This document shows positions 1 to 7,308 of a DNA stretch of 17,247 nt, one piece after another (position 1 is the first letter of the stretch; each line of letters opens with the position of its first letter). The stretch comes from CAZHWT01 sp964536215 (GTDB taxonomy: Bacteria; Patescibacteriota; CAZHWT01), in assembly GCA_964536215.1 (NCBI GenBank), contig CAZHWT010000027.1, positions 1 to 17,247 of the forward strand, given 5' to 3'. The notes beneath the pieces are model-generated. The model was not told the origin of the DNA. It did no database searches and saw nothing but the letters and a program-made list of their open reading frames with translations. The position numbers were made by a program, and so were the translations under genes.

Positions 1-60
1 ATGAAGTGCGGGTTACGGGAACGAATAACGAATAGACGAATAACGAACAAACGAATAGCC
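1..60 (+). repeat. Composite-repeat tail (module A)
   Basis: The stretch begins TGAAGTGCGGGTTACGGGAA at position 2 and continues as 7-8 nt units of the type CGAATAA / CGAACAAA up to 60. Nearly the same series occurs at 17050-17093, and a copy interrupted by about 59 nt occurs at 12201-12325. It belongs to the modular intergenic repeat family described at 11998-12325. It sits 35 nt beyond the end of the Dus gene. Confidence 0.75.
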
Positions 61-94
61 GTTTCTCGTCTACTCTCGACTTCCTACTGCTCGG

Positions 95-1042
95 CTAGGC
101 GAGCGTGTCTAGGATGGCAAGGCTTTCGGCAGCGGAGGTTGTAGTCATGAGCTGATTTTTGAGGTCGGCGGAGTTGGGTTGGCCGAGGAGATAAATTTTG
201 AAGAATTTTTTGAGTAGGTTGTAGTTTTTGGTTGTACCCCAGGTTTGGTCAAAGAGTTGAATATGAAACTTCATTAAGTCAATGCGTTCGGAGAAGCTGA
301 CGGCGTCGGGGTTGATATTTGGGTTAAAAATCCAGGGGTTGGAGAAAATGCCGCGACCGATCATAATGCCATCGAGTTTGTATTGGGCAACTTTGTCTAG
401 GCCCTCTTGATAACTGCTGACGTCGCCGTTGCCGATGATTTTAGTGGCAGGGGCGAGTTGGTCTCTGAGAGGAACCGCTTTGGCGATTTCCTCCCAGCGG
501 GCGGGAAAATTGGACATTTCTTTGGCGATTCGGCCATGGATGGTGAGGGCGGTGATGTTTTGTTGGAGTAAGAAGCCGAGCCATTCTTCGGTGATCCAAC
601 TGGATAGGCCGCAGCGGGTCTTAACGCTGACGGGTAGGGATCCGGCGCCTTGTTTGGTGGCGGCGATGATTTCGGCGGCCAACGTAGGATTTTTGATTAA
701 ACCGCTACATTCGCCGCGACGGACAACAGATCGTTCAGGGCAACCCATGTTAAGGTCGATGCCGGCAAAGCCGGCTTGAGATAGCTCTTTGGCGATTATG
801 GCAAATTTTTCTGGAGTTCGACCCCATATTTGAGCAATAAGTGGAGTTTCGGCAGGCGTAAACTGGAGGCGGTGATCAATGCGGGAACGGCCGGGCGAAC
901 AGAGGCCTTCTACATTAGTAAATTCGGTAAAAAAGATATCAGGTGGACCGGATTTGGCTACCACGCGGCGGAAGACGGTGTCGGTGACGTCTTCCATGGG
1001 AGCGAGGATAAAGATGGGGTGGTTGAATTGTTGCCAGATCAT
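95..1042 (-). CDS. dus: tRNA-dihydrouridine synthase (Dus family)
   Basis: The 315-residue product is a typical-length FMN-dependent Dus enzyme, which reduces uridine to dihydrouridine in tRNA D-loops in the cytoplasm. Visible family signatures are the N-terminal APMEDVTD segment (residues 14-21), NMGCPERSVVRRGECSGL starting at residue 98 with the catalytic cysteine at 101, SVKTRCG with Lys141, LTIHGR with His169, IIGNGDV, and the phosphate-binding stretch GIMIGRGIFSNPW near the C terminus. The loop after the catalytic Cys is GECSGL where GAGSALL is more usual. The ATG is followed directly by the conserved barrel start, so it is probably correct, but the region upstream on the minus strand is pyrimidine-rich with no Shine-Dalgarno sequence. 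The gene stands alone: it diverges from the 1306 gene and its stop lies about 35 nt from a repeat tract. The subfamily (DusA, B or C) is not assigned. Confidence 0.95.
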   Translation of the reverse strand: MIWQQFNHPIFILAPMEDVTDTVFRRVVAKSGPPDIFFTEFTNVEGLCSPGRSRIDHRLQFTPAETPLIAQIWGRTPEKFAIIAKELSQAGFAGIDLNMGCPERSVVRRGECSGLIKNPTLAAEIIAATKQGAGSLPVSVKTRCGLSSWITEEWLGFLLQQNITALTIHGRIAKEMSNFPARWEEIAKAVPLRDQLAPATKIIGNGDVSSYQEGLDKVAQYKLDGIMIGRGIFSNPWIFNPNINPDAVSFSERIDLMKFHIQLFDQTWGTTKNYNLLKKFFKIYLLGQPNSADLKNQLMTTTSAAESLAILDTLA

Positions 1043-1305
1043 GGGGAGGAGGAATGTGAATGGATTGCGGTTTATAGTTTACGGTTTATGGTTTGGTGAA
1101 TGATAGTGATTAATGGTTGGGAGTGAGTATAAGAATGATAGCATGGGGTGTAAAGATGGGGTGCTTATCGAATAGTTTAGGAATTGCGTTACAGTATGTA
1201 TTGTACGTTCTGTTATAGCTTGTTTGTAGGTTTTTTGATCGGAATACGTCATAATTGCTGGTGGGAAGAGAGATTTTTGGCTGTTTGCAGGCAAGGAGAT
1301 GAGGC
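1043..1305. other. Divergent intergenic region with a short AT-rich repeat
   Basis: This 263-bp gap separates the Dus gene (-) from the 1306 gene (+). At 1070-1096 it holds GTTTATAG / GTTTACGG / GTTTATGG units, the reverse complement of the AAACYGTAAACC module seen at 12125-12150 and 15000-15030. A CATAAT hexamer at 1250-1255 could be a -10 box for the 1306 gene, but I see no convincing -35. I find no RNA gene in the gap. Confidence 0.5.
1294..1298 (+). promoter_or_regulatory. Shine-Dalgarno sequence AGGAG of the 1306 gene
   Basis: AGGAG lies 7 nt before the ATG at 1306. The 15 nt AGGAGATGAGGCATG are identical at the start of the small minus-strand gene at 14123. This site fixes the start of the 135-residue reading frame. 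Confidence 0.75.
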
Positions 1306-1713
1306 ATGCTGAGACACATGCGTTTTGAGCCAACTACCGATGGTGATCAGCTATCGGTGGTAATAGGTACGCTGCCGGTGGGTATTATTCCGCGCTGTCA
1401 TTTGGTGGAGCAGGAATATTTGCTAGCCGTTCATCTGGTGTATAGTCAGCAGGAGCAGTTGCGACTTTTGGCGTTGACCCTGCTGACGTCTAAACCTGAC
1501 CTTGTCAACCAGGTTATGACTACTATTGCCGAGGTTAACGCGGCTCTTGGCCTGGAAATACCAGTGCTGATGCGCCAGCTTGAAGCGACGTGTCCCCTTG
1601 ATACCAGTGTGTTACCGCTAGTTGTGTATGACAATGAGGCAGAAGAAGCGAAGTTAGACGCTTTGTTTCAGTTGCCGCCGTCCGAGACGGAATTGTCTGC
1701 CGCGTTAGCTTAG
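1306..1713 (+). CDS. Unrecognised 135-residue protein
   Basis: I do not recognise a family. The reading frame is supported by a good Shine-Dalgarno sequence (AGGAG, 7 nt spacing) and by protein-like composition. The N-terminal half (residues 10-65) alternates hydrophobic and polar residues as a beta-rich or mixed fold might, and the rest is probably helical, with many Leu, Ala and Glu and an acidic segment (DNEAEEAKLD) near residue 110. There is no signal peptide, no membrane segment and no obvious catalytic motif; two cysteines are present. The product is probably soluble and cytoplasmic. A stem-loop follows the stop by about 20 nt, and the next gene (PPC domain) begins 102 nt downstream in the same direction behind its own candidate promoter. 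Confidence 0.7.
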   Translation: MLRHMRFEPTTDGDQLSVVIGTLPVGIIPRCHLVEQEYLLAVHLVYSQQEQLRLLALTLLTSKPDLVNQVMTTIAEVNAALGLEIPVLMRQLEATCPLDTSVLPLVVYDNEAEEAKLDALFQLPPSETELSAALA

Positions 1714-1734
1714 TAACGACGTGGTTTTTGTTGG

Positions 1735-1764
1735 TCCCGGTTAGCGCATCTGTGTTAACCGGGA
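1735..1764. terminator. Stem-loop after the 1306 gene
   Basis: TCCCGGTTA at 1735-1743 pairs perfectly with TAACCGGGA at 1756-1764 around a 12-nt loop, beginning 21 nt after the stop codon at 1713. No T-run follows on the + strand, so it is not a textbook intrinsic terminator. It could stop transcription inefficiently or protect the 3' end. Confidence 0.45.
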
Positions 1765-1770
1765 TATCTA

Positions 1771-1779
1771 TGCCATAAT
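1771..1779 (+). promoter_or_regulatory. Candidate extended -10 promoter of the PPC-domain gene
   Basis: TGC-CATAAT is an extended -10 element (TGn plus a hexamer matching TATAAT at 5 of 6 positions), 36 nt before the ATG at 1816. No good -35 is visible, which fits an extended -10 promoter. Confidence 0.4.
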
Positions 1780-1815
1780 GAAAGTGTGTATATGAATTGA
1801 TGCAGGGGGTATAGT

Positions 1816-2247
1816 ATGCAATTTGAAAAGTTTGGTGATACATATGTGATAGTGTTGGCCAGAGGTGAGTTGGTGATGGAGTGCTTGGCTCGGTTGACCG
1901 AGAGTGAGGCAATCGATGGAGGAGTGTTTGTAGGGCTGGGGGCTGTGGACGAGGCAGAGCTAGCAGTGTATGACGTGCCGAATCAGGAGTATCATAAGCA
2001 ATCGCTACAAGGAGTGTTTGAAGTGACAAATTTGACCGGAACAGTAGGTATGAGAGAGAGCGAGCGGATTGTGCATGGGCACATAACTCTGTCCGATACA
2101 GAAATGGTGGCTAGGGGCGGGCATTTGGTGGAGGCGAAAGTGTCGGGAACGATGGAAATAGTCCTGACAGTCTTGCCTCGGCTGGATAAGCAGCATGATG
2201 ACAAGACTGGGCTGAATGTGTTCCGTTTGGGACAGAGGATGGGATGA
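1816..2247 (+). CDS. PPC/DUF296-domain protein
   Basis: The 143-residue product is essentially one PPC (DUF296) domain, the fold also found joined to AT-hooks in plants; bacterial stand-alone forms are small trimeric proteins of unclear function. Visible signatures are the GGVFVGLGAVDEAELAVYD strand-turn (residues 35-53), the metal-site pattern HGH at residues 87-89 (His87 and His89) followed by GGH with His103, and the strand VSGTMEIVLT near residue 110. All three histidines of the usual metal site are present. The final 20 residues after the domain are polar and weakly conserved in character. The ATG is preceded by AGGGGG, a poor Shine-Dalgarno match. The DNA-binding role assigned to plant relatives should not be assumed here. 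Confidence 0.88.
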   Translation: MQFEKFGDTYVIVLARGELVMECLARLTESEAIDGGVFVGLGAVDEAELAVYDVPNQEYHKQSLQGVFEVTNLTGTVGMRESERIVHGHITLSDTEMVARGGHLVEAKVSGTMEIVLTVLPRLDKQHDDKTGLNVFRLGQRMG

Positions 2248-2357
2248 AGACTGTTGCGAATGAGTTTATAGTTTATGGTTTGTAGTTTATAGCTTTACGA
2301 ATAAACGAACTAACGAATCAACTAGTGGCTTCCGCCGGAGGCGGTATGGAGGATTTT
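2248..2357 (+). repeat. Intergenic repeat tract before the peroxiredoxin gene
   Basis: From 2262 to 2293 the sequence is a series of GTTTATAG / GTTTATGG / GTTTGTAG units (reverse complement of the AAACYGTAAACC module). CGAATAAACGAACTAACGAA units follow at about 2299-2318, and then the hairpin CCGCC-GGA-GGCGG at 2332-2344. The tract resembles the modular repeats elsewhere in the window. Confidence 0.6.
2348..2352 (+). promoter_or_regulatory. Shine-Dalgarno sequence GGAGG that sets the peroxiredoxin start
   Basis: GGAGG ends 5 nt before the ATG at 2358. It supports that ATG over the upstream in-frame GTG at 2325, which falls at the edge of a palindromic repeat, and over the ATG at 2346, which overlaps the site itself. 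Confidence 0.7.
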
Positions 2358-2858
2358 ATGGAACTAGAAGTTGGACAATTAGCGCCGGAGTTTGCATTGC
2401 TGGATCAAGATGGACAGCGGCGAGCCTTGAGTGATTTTGCGGGACAATGGATTGTGCTGTATTTTTACCCTAAAGACGACTCACCAGGGTGTACGACTGA
2501 GGCGTGCCAGATGCGAGATATGTTACCTAAGTTTGCAGATATGCAAGTAGTGGTGATTGGAGTGAGCGTTGATTCAGTCCGCTCGCATAAAAAGTTTGCT
2601 GAGAAATACAATTTGCCCTTTACTTTGTTGGCCGATGAGGACAAGCAAGTGGTGGAGCGGTATGGGGTGTGGGGCGAGAAGTCGTTTATGGGCAAGAAGA
2701 GTGTGGGGACCAAGCGGACAACGTTTTTGATTGATCCTGATCTGAAAATAGCCAAGATTTGGCTTCAGGTCAAACCAGAGGACCATGCGACTGAAGTAAA
2801 AGCGGCCATGTCTGAGTTGCAAAAGGCGACTGTGATGCCACCTAAAGAGGGGTATTAG
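2358..2858 (+). CDS. bcp: Thioredoxin-dependent peroxiredoxin, Bcp/PrxQ type
   Basis: Starting at 2358 the product has 166 residues, close to the usual Bcp length. Bcp enzymes reduce hydrogen peroxide and organic hydroperoxides in the cytoplasm using thioredoxin. The active-site stretch YPKDDSPGCTTEACQMRD has the peroxidatic cysteine at residue 45 and the resolving cysteine at 50, the same positions as in E. coli Bcp. The later VGTKRTTFLIDPD segment supplies the conserved active-site arginine. The 20-25 C-terminal residues are extended relative to the minimal domain. A longer in-frame version beginning GTG at 2325 would place its start inside a palindromic repeat, so I prefer 2358. The gene converges on the vWA gene across 48 bp containing a perfect 20-bp palindrome. 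Confidence 0.95.
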   Translation: MELEVGQLAPEFALLDQDGQRRALSDFAGQWIVLYFYPKDDSPGCTTEACQMRDMLPKFADMQVVVIGVSVDSVRSHKKFAEKYNLPFTLLADEDKQVVERYGVWGEKSFMGKKSVGTKRTTFLIDPDLKIAKIWLQVKPEDHATEVKAAMSELQKATVMPPKEGY

Positions 2859-2876
2859 AGAAGGTGGGCGCAAGGC

Positions 2877-2896
2877 GTACGTACATATGTACGTAC
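2877..2896. repeat. Perfect 20-bp palindrome between convergent genes
   Basis: GTACGTACATATGTACGTAC is its own reverse complement and lies in the 48-bp gap between the peroxiredoxin stop and the vWA stop. It also reads as two 12-nt direct units (GTACGTACATAT, then GTACGTACATAG at 2889-2900). No T-run follows on either strand, so a protein site or a bidirectional RNA hairpin are both possible. Confidence 0.7.
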
Positions 2897-2906
2897 ATAG
2901 ACAGGT

Positions 2907-5900
2907 TTATTCCTGAGGACCTTGTCCACTTTCGTTCCAGTTAATGATGTTCTGGAACCCTTCAAACAGCCTGGCTAGGGTGATAAGCAATTGTGGCTGA
3001 TATTCTATGACTTCGGCTGGTTGGGTATTGTTGACACCGCTCGAAACGTAATTTCGCCGTAGGCCTGGTTGCCCGTTAGGACGGTTGAAGCCATGAGTTG
3101 AGCCTGCTAGCGAAATCAGTGAGCCTTTAATGACTAATCTTCCTTCAGAGCGACTACTAGTGGTGATGTTGTAGGCGTCGTTAAATCCGCCGTTCCAAAT
3201 AAGAATAACGTTAGTGAGGGTGCTGACCGTGGACTTGATTTCAATGTCGCCCTTGACCAGGAAGATGACGGGCGCCTGGTCGGAGAAATTAGGATCTGAG
3301 TCGAAGCGAAGGTTTTGCTTGGTTGTTTTGTCGCCGCCAATTTGAATAAACATGGGGCAAGTTGGTTTGGTATTCCAGGTGATAGTGCCATTATTGGTGT
3401 CAGTTTCGACGATAGCAGCGTCGACTAGATCAGCGCGGGAGCTTTGACAGCCAACAGGTTTATCTGAGGTTGGTCGATTGCCCATAATCCGCTTAACCTG
3501 GCCAGAAAGTTGCTCAAAGTTGATATCGAGGGGCGTATCTTTGGGAACTGAATAGTTGTTGGTTAGCCAATCGCGGTTGGCTACGGTGGTGCGAGTAATA
3601 TCTGATAGAGCATTATTGGCCTTAGGGGTGGTTGTGGATACGCCGTAGGTGCTCTGTCTGAATAATGGTTGGGTAGTGGTTGGACTGCTTTGGGGCATGG
3701 TGATATTAAAGGCGCCATTAGTAAATACATCACCAGTGGCAGCATTTTGATTGTTACTGAGGCTGACTTGAATCCACGGGTTGGCCACCACTTTAATACT
3801 CATGGTGGCATACCTTGCGACGGGCTCAACGGCGACTGAGCCAACCTTGTTGCCGGATAGTTCAAGGCAAATAGTGTACATTGTGCCTGGTTGCGCTTGG
3901 CTGGTGGAGGTAATATTGACCGTGGTGGCAGATTCATATTTGCTGCCGGATGGTTTAAAGTTTGATTTGGCTAGTGTGGCGCTGATGTGGTTGGTGGAGA
4001 CGGCGCTCTGGCAAGCATTAGCGTTGATTGCGCCTTGGACGGCTTTTGCAAATTTGACCGTGGCCTGGTGATCTGGTAGCCACATGCGCAGATTGAGATA
4101 GTGCACGACAAAGGTACCAATGCTGCTACTCATTGGTGATAATGGCACGTCTTGAGTAATATTGACTAATTCAAATTTTGGTGGTGGGAATTGAAGTTTA
4201 ACTGTGGTCTGATCAATAGGTATTCTTTGACCAATGAGTTCGCCGTTGGTTTTGTAGTATTCAACGTAGTTTTTGTTTGGTTTATTGGGGTCGGTGTTAA
4301 CGTAATCCCAGAGCTGTGTGTAGAGTTTAGTATCTGTAATTTCGGGGATGATTTTGGCGTTTACCCTGAGGCAGATGGGGAAAGTTGAGAATTTGGTGAT
4401 GGCAGCATTGAATTCGGTCTTTGACGGAATAGAGGTAATGCCATCACTATACAAGAATGCGCCCGTGGTGCAATTGTAGATGCCTTTGACTACAACGGAT
4501 GAGAATAGACTCGGATTTAGCTCGTCATTAACCACAATGCGACCAACGTCGACTGTATTGGCGATAGTGTCTAAGGTGATGTCAATGGTGTTGCTTTCAG
4601 AGTTGAGAGTAACGTCGCTATCTTGAGGGTTTAGGGCGTTAGCAGAGGGGTTGACGGTAAATACTGGTTTGGCGTTGTAGGCGGCCGCTAGGTCATTTAG
4701 GAATTTCCAACCTCTGACTACGTCGTTGCTGCCTGTGCCTGTAATACCTGGCTCGACATTTTGGCGAACCTTGGCGTAGTAGGGTTTACACTCGATTACA
4801 GGGAGATAGTCGACGTATGGCTGATTGAGTAAAGCGTGATTTTGCATATAGCCGTGGCCATAGCCACCTTCACGTGGTGGAACAACTACTCTTCCAGAAG
4901 TAACAGGGGTGATGATCTGAGTGATTGTGCCCGGTGGAGCCTTAAAGGTGGCAGATTTATTGCCATCTATGGCACACTGGCCAGAGTCACTCGGTCCAGA
5001 GACCATCCCATCGGTGATGATGACCAGATACCGCTTGGCATCGGGATTAGTGGTTTGACTTTGCCATAGTTTGCTGACGGCTGCTGATATGCCTGACGCA
5101 ATGTCATCACCGCAGGCAGATTGGAAGTTGTTGACATGACTTCGTATAGTATCGATAGTACTTGTGGAGATGACTGTTGGTGGCATGGTAACTTTGTCTG
5201 TCCAACCGGCGCATCCGGCTTGAACGCGACCAATGTTGGTTAAGCTAATTGTGACGTTACTTCCGGACGCAAGAACGCTACTTAAGAAGTCCTGGAGTTT
5301 ATCTCTAATATCATTAAGGTTTTTGGTTGAACCAGAGGTATCAACGGCAATAGATAGTTCTATGCCTGTGCCAACTGGGCCGGTTGCATCTGGGCGGTTA
5401 AGTTGAATGTCAATGGGAACTTCTTCGCCTTCTTTATACGCTTTTTCAACGGCAACTTTTTTAGGCACAGTATCGATTTGGATGGCTGAGAAGATGGCAA
5501 AGGGCATGACGCCCTCGCCATCCGTACCGAATTTGAAACAGGCTCCCGTGGAATTATTGCTGAGATGATTGACAGAGAAGGTATCAATATCTAAGGCCAT
5601 CGTATTGCTATAGTTTGGATTGCGGGTACCTCCGCCATAGCTATTTGGCTGACCCAAGTAGCTAATAGTGGAGTTGTAAAAGTCATTAGCGGGATTGAGT
5701 TGGTTGCTCTGTAGATTGGACCATTGACTGTCTGCATTGCAGGCCCCGGAATGAGGCGCAATGCCAATACCTTTATCGCTGGAGCCGCGGTCGCCATCTA
5801 GAATGGCAAACCCAACCTTGGCTTCGAACTTACCGGAAAGTGGTGTCTGAAACCCTTGTACGCCAGCATAGACACTATTGCTGCTGACTCCCCCAGCCTC

Positions 5901-6611
5901 AACCATAAACATTCCATCAAAGATTGATAAGTTACGGAAGATTTCGTTTTGACTAGAGAAGGCTACGATGAGGGTCCATGCTCCGGCAATGCCCTGGTTT
6001 ATGGTGACAGTAGTGTATTGAGATAAGTCGGCCAGATAGTAGTTTCCGGCTCCAGCTTTGGCTACCAATGAGGTGACATCGGCTTTACCTCGCCAATACC
6101 TATCGTGATCATTGGCATATGCATATTTGGTTTCTTTTGACTGGATAGTAGTGTAGGAGTTTGAGGCAGGCGTGCGAAATTTTATTGGCACCTGTGGGTT
6201 AGGAAGACCGTCTTGGGTATAGCCCGTCCAATAGAGGTTGGCTTTGAGTATGGTGGCATTAGCGGGTATGGCGAGCTGAGCGCTAGAACTATCTTTAAAT
6301 CCAGCGCCTGGATCAGTATTGACTAGGCTGAACCGAGTATCCCAATCATTATTATTATACCCATTAACAGTAGGAGCCAGAGGGTCGGCATCACGAGCTT
6401 TGGGGCAGTTGGCATTGTTAGAAGGGCACGTCATGTTGACGTTGCCGATGGCAGCAATATCACCATGAGCGTTTTGAGTAAAGTCTAAGCCAATGGGATT
6501 TTCGGCAGCTTGGACGGATGGGGTGCTGGCATTAGGTGTTGGAAGATACCCAATGGTGGCAGTGGCGATAGTCAGGAGAAAAATGACAAATAGGCGGGGG
6601 AGAGAGGACAT
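2907..6611 (-). CDS. Large secreted vWA-domain protein (1234 residues)
   Basis: A Sec signal peptide is visible at residues 1-36 (hydrophobic core LFVIFLLTIATATIGYL, possible cleavage after VQA). Residues about 80-300 form a beta-rich, Asn/Ser/Thr-rich region with the surface-protein patterns AILKANLYWTGYT and KVGFAILDGDRGSSDKG. A von Willebrand factor A domain follows from about residue 415: the MIDAS motif DTSGS is near residue 424 and the second motif IITDG near 536. Further beta-rich repeats fill 700-1040. The C-terminal part (about 1050-1234), with VIFLVKGDIEIKS and an ending with PAEVIEYQPQLLITL, recalls the tails of other Patescibacteria surface proteins as I remember them. There is no LPXTG motif and no C-terminal membrane helix, so attachment is unclear. 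The gene starts 6 nt after the stop of the upstream rhodanese-like gene, which implies co-transcription and probable translational coupling. Confidence 0.88.
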   Translation of the reverse strand: MSSLPRLFVIFLLTIATATIGYLPTPNASTPSVQAAENPIGLDFTQNAHGDIAAIGNVNMTCPSNNANCPKARDADPLAPTVNGYNNNDWDTRFSLVNTDPGAGFKDSSSAQLAIPANATILKANLYWTGYTQDGLPNPQVPIKFRTPASNSYTTIQSKETKYAYANDHDRYWRGKADVTSLVAKAGAGNYYLADLSQYTTVTINQGIAGAWTLIVAFSSQNEIFRNLSIFDGMFMVEAGGVSSNSVYAGVQGFQTPLSGKFEAKVGFAILDGDRGSSDKGIGIAPHSGACNADSQWSNLQSNQLNPANDFYNSTISYLGQPNSYGGGTRNPNYSNTMALDIDTFSVNHLSNNSTGACFKFGTDGEGVMPFAIFSAIQIDTVPKKVAVEKAYKEGEEVPIDIQLNRPDATGPVGTGIELSIAVDTSGSTKNLNDIRDKLQDFLSSVLASGSNVTISLTNIGRVQAGCAGWTDKVTMPPTVISTSTIDTIRSHVNNFQSACGDDIASGISAAVSKLWQSQTTNPDAKRYLVIITDGMVSGPSDSGQCAIDGNKSATFKAPPGTITQIITPVTSGRVVVPPREGGYGHGYMQNHALLNQPYVDYLPVIECKPYYAKVRQNVEPGITGTGSNDVVRGWKFLNDLAAAYNAKPVFTVNPSANALNPQDSDVTLNSESNTIDITLDTIANTVDVGRIVVNDELNPSLFSSVVVKGIYNCTTGAFLYSDGITSIPSKTEFNAAITKFSTFPICLRVNAKIIPEITDTKLYTQLWDYVNTDPNKPNKNYVEYYKTNGELIGQRIPIDQTTVKLQFPPPKFELVNITQDVPLSPMSSSIGTFVVHYLNLRMWLPDHQATVKFAKAVQGAINANACQSAVSTNHISATLAKSNFKPSGSKYESATTVNITSTSQAQPGTMYTICLELSGNKVGSVAVEPVARYATMSIKVVANPWIQVSLSNNQNAATGDVFTNGAFNITMPQSSPTTTQPLFRQSTYGVSTTTPKANNALSDITRTTVANRDWLTNNYSVPKDTPLDINFEQLSGQVKRIMGNRPTSDKPVGCQSSRADLVDAAIVETDTNNGTITWNTKPTCPMFIQIGGDKTTKQNLRFDSDPNFSDQAPVIFLVKGDIEIKSTVSTLTNVILIWNGGFNDAYNITTSSRSEGRLVIKGSLISLAGSTHGFNRPNGQPGLRRNYVSSGVNNTQPAEVIEYQPQLLITLARLFEGFQNIINWNESGQGPQE

Positions 6612-6617
6612 GGTGAA

Positions 6618-7139
6618 TTATTGATACGACTCCAAAACGTAGTTGCTGCGCTCCAAGTTGGTTAAAGAACTACGCAAAACATACAGTTGGTTTACCCCTT
6701 TATTATGTAGGATAGTAATAGCTTTATCTATGTCTGATTGGTGCGGGCTAAATATGACCATGGTGTCGGAAGTGATTATAAGTCCGTCGGCCAGCTGGCT
6801 GAGAGGTGCAGAGATAGAACCTTTGATGTGCTGCTCGAGATACTCCGAACGTGGACGAATGTCTAGAATGATAAAATTGTTTGCGGCCCAGGCTTTGGCT
6901 GTGTCGCCGGTTTGAATTGTTTTGAATGGATCTGGGTATTGCTGCTGGAGTTGTCGCGGGGAGAAGGTGGTTATAGTTGCGTTGCCCCGCTTAGTAATTA
7001 AAGGACCTACGTTTAGATAATACCAGATGACCCCTGCTCCAATAACAGCCAGCAAGAGGACGACAATGGCAAGGCTGAACTGGAGACGGTGAGTTGCTAT
7101 TTTCTCTATAAAAGAGGATGTAAGATGCCTGCCTGTCAT
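6618..7139 (-). CDS. Membrane-anchored rhodanese-like protein lacking the catalytic cysteine (paralogue 1)
   Basis: From the ATG at 7139 the product has 173 residues: a short basic N terminus, one membrane helix (about 21-41), a linker, and a single rhodanese domain (about 58-170), probably outside the membrane. Family signatures are NFIILDIRPRSEY (Asp93, Arg95), HIKGSISAP and the strand MVIFSPH. Where active rhodaneses have YCxxGxRS, this protein has FSPHQSD: Ser131 replaces the sulfur-carrying cysteine and the Gly/Arg loop is absent. It is therefore unlikely to be a sulfurtransferase. I chose 7139 because a promoter (TTGACA at 7169-7174, CACAAT at 7146-7151) lies inside the longer frame, which would begin at 7271. 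The downstream vWA gene follows after 6 nt; the upstream neighbour is its paralogue. Confidence 0.85.
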   Translation of the reverse strand: MTGRHLTSSFIEKIATHRLQFSLAIVVLLLAVIGAGVIWYYLNVGPLITKRGNATITTFSPRQLQQQYPDPFKTIQTGDTAKAWAANNFIILDIRPRSEYLEQHIKGSISAPLSQLADGLIITSDTMVIFSPHQSDIDKAITILHNKGVNQLYVLRSSLTNLERSNYVLESYQ

Positions 7140-7174
7140 GCATGTATTGTGATAAAGATAACAACTCCTGTCAA
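7140..7174 (-). promoter_or_regulatory. Promoter of rhodanese-like gene 1, apparently leaderless
   Basis: On the minus strand TTGACA (7169-7174, perfect -35) is followed after 17 nt by CACAAT (7146-7151, 4 of 6 matches to TATAAT). Only 6 nt separate the -10 box from the ATG, so transcription would begin at or next to the start codon. No Shine-Dalgarno sequence is properly placed; an AGGAG overlaps the spacer more than 20 nt upstream. Confidence 0.6.
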
Positions 7175-7308
7175 ATACCTGATCATGAGGTTTAAAAGAG
7201 CACATCCGCCCGTATGTCAGTATTGGTACCCTTGCCGCTTGGAGTAGGTTTGATGAAGAGCGGACTGCCACCCAACGGTTTGGTTTGAAAGCAGGTGATT
7301 GTCAAATG

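Noticed and set aside
1535..2029. 164-residue minus-strand frame opposite the 1306 and PPC genes
   Set aside because: It lies antisense to two supported genes, is His/Thr/Pro-rich in the manner of shadow frames and has no start signals.
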